Below, in pieces: positions 62,730-64,000 of a stretch of 64,000 bases of DNA. The position numbers and the translations under genes were made by a program. Source of the DNA: VAZQ01 sp963817015 (GTDB taxonomy: Bacteria; Pseudomonadota; Alphaproteobacteria; Rhizobiales; Xanthobacteraceae). Location of the stretch: positions 1,984,001 through 2,048,000 of the forward strand of contig CAWFMV010000007.1 of assembly GCA_963817015.1 (NCBI GenBank), read 5' to 3'. The notes beneath the pieces were generated by a model that did no database searches, had not been told where the DNA came from, and saw only the letters and a program-made list of their open reading frames with translations. Each line of letters starts with the position of its first letter. Within the stretch, counting starts at the first letter, position 1.

Positions 62730-62819
62730 ACCAAGCGCCACTCTGCAGGACTTGGCGAGTATTCCTCGGGAGTCATTGTCCTCCCTATTCGCTACTCGCC
62801 ATTCGCCATTTCGCCCTTA

Positions 62820-63870
62820 TCACTTCTCTCCCGCGATCACATTGTAGCGCGCGATCACGTCCTTCGGGGTCGCCGCCATGCGCCCGACCAGCTGGAGAAT
62901 CTCGCTCAGCGTCGATCGGGCTCATGTCGATGCCGAGCTTGGCCGCTTCGTCCAGGACTCCCGGGTCCCGGCACATCGCCATGAAGGCGTCCTGCAGCGC
63001 CTTGACACGATCGGCCGGCACGCCGGGCGGCGCGACGAACGGCAGCGACATGAAGAACGGGATCTCGGCAAACTCGATCAGCGACAGCATGTCGGGGCTT
63101 GGCGCGAGCTCGCGCCCGGTCGGCACGTCGGGAAACTCGGGATGGCGCGTGGTGCGGCCGAACTGCAGGAGCGCGCGGAACGCGCGCTTGTCCCACATGT
63201 CGCGCTGGCCGGTCTTGACTGAGCTCATGCCGACGAGCTGGCCGTCGATCTCCTTGCGCTGCATCGCGAGGAACAGCGGCGCAGCTCCCGTATAGCCGCG
63301 CACCACGTTGACGTTGAGGCGCAGCACCTCCTTGGCGATGATGCCGAAGATGAGATTGCTGGATGCGGCGTTGTTGGCGCCGAGCGTGAGCTTCTGGGCG
63401 CCGCCCGGCTTGATGTCGTCGACGCTCTTGACCGGATGATCGGCGTTGATCAGCATCAGGTAGGCGTCGTCCGCATAGGACGACATGCTGCCGAGCCAGA
63501 CGAGCTTGGTCGGATCGAACTGCGCCTGCGGATCGCCCTGAATGGCGAGCTGCGGCGTCGCGCGCTCGAGCTTGGCGAGCACGGTGCCGTCCCGCTCGGA
63601 CGCATTGTAGATGCGGTTGGCGGTGACGAGGCCGCCGCCGCCCGGCGTGTTCTGCACCACGATGATCGGATTGCCCGGGATGAAGCGGCCGAGATGCTTG
63701 GACGCGAAGCGCGCCGTGATGTCGTTGATGCCGCCGGGCGAGGTGCCGACCAGCATGGTGACGGTCTTGCCCTTGTAGAACTGCTCGACCGTTTGCGCGT
63801 TCGCGGATGGCATCGCGATCAATCCCATGGCCAGGCCGCCCAGCATAGCCGCCAGTGTTCGTGCCATCAT
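62820..63870 (-). CDS. Bug/TctC-family substrate-binding protein, frame broken once
   Basis: This periplasmic binding protein starts at ATG 63870 (or 63867) with a signal peptide ending near ANAQT. It has VTMLVGTSPGGINDITARFASKHL, IIVVQNTPGGGGLV, RGYTGAAPLFLAMQ and PFFMSLPFVAPPG. The C-terminus continues after a +1 change near 62912 as LSEILQLVGRMAATPKDVIARYN and ends at 62820. Full length is about 350 residues. It is only distantly similar to the TctC protein at 2159. The ligand is unknown. Confidence 0.8.
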
Positions 63871-64000
63871 CGGACGTCTCTCCTGTTTCTTCGCTCGTGC
63901 CGTTGCAGCAAACTCGGGACGGCGTCGCGCTGTCATTCCCGGTTCGCTGCGCTCAATCCGAGCTACGGCAGGGCTCCCGCAGCATACATCCAAAGCCGCT

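Noticed and set aside
1..64000. CRISPR array, insertion sequence with transposase, or rRNA genes
   Set aside because: No direct-repeat and spacer pattern, no transposase or integrase motifs and no rRNA sequence were seen.

Overview
The window looks like chromosomal DNA of an alphaproteobacterium of the order Hyphomicrobiales (Rhizobiales), most likely Bradyrhizobiaceae or a close relative. This rests on the GC-rich sequence, the core gene order rpmH-rnpA-yidC-engB-argB-HAD phosphatase-dapD-dapE with fmt-truA, the EcfG/NepR/PhyR general stress response locus, and repeat families familiar from these genomes. Genus and species cannot be named from the sequence alone.

Layout. 1-16.6 kb is mostly core: fmt (3' end), truA, a degenerate metallo-beta-lactamase-fold protein, a TctC-type binding protein, then a long minus-strand run (dapE, a cluster of DUF805/TM2 membrane proteins, dapD, a NicC-like FAD monooxygenase with an alpha/beta hydrolase, a HAD phosphatase, argB, a citrate-synthase-like protein, engB, yidC, rnpA, rpmH). 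17-21.5 kb carries a TVP38 protein, an orphan histidine kinase, tRNA-Arg(ACG) and a strictosidine-synthase-like protein. 22-33 kb is a redox region rearranged by partial duplication: sulfite dehydrogenase soxC/soxD-like genes plus a second soxD with a soxC tail and a dinB scrap, dinB, a decayed higB beside higA, cytochromes c, and an iorAB-type molybdenum hydroxylase beside a divergent triheme cytochrome.

33-58 kb is a general stress response (GSR) island. The core is nepR-ecfG divergent from phyR, with three HWE-family sensor kinases (one a bacteriophytochrome), a hybrid kinase, a single-domain receiver and a Crp/Fnr regulator. Around it lie many small envelope and stress proteins (DUF883, holin-like, AI-2E, YihY, GlsB, DUF3309, PRC-barrel, DUF892, CsbD, 27-residue microproteins). 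At least nine intergenic boxes of the form GGAAC-N17/18-GTT sit just upstream of these genes, so much of the island is probably an EcfG regulon. Next to phyR, on the minus strand, I see an unannotated candidate small RNA with C-rich loops, its own EcfG-like promoter and an intrinsic terminator. 58-64 kb holds a basic small protein, copper-related genes (DUF2946, PCuAC), a TAXI-like binding protein, a cupin, a TPR protein and a second TctC protein.

Caution: about a dozen genes, including argB, phyR, dinB and an ECF sigma factor, are each broken by single-base frame changes, nearly all in the same (+1) direction. I read these mainly as assembly or sequencing indels and annotate such genes as one CDS across the break.
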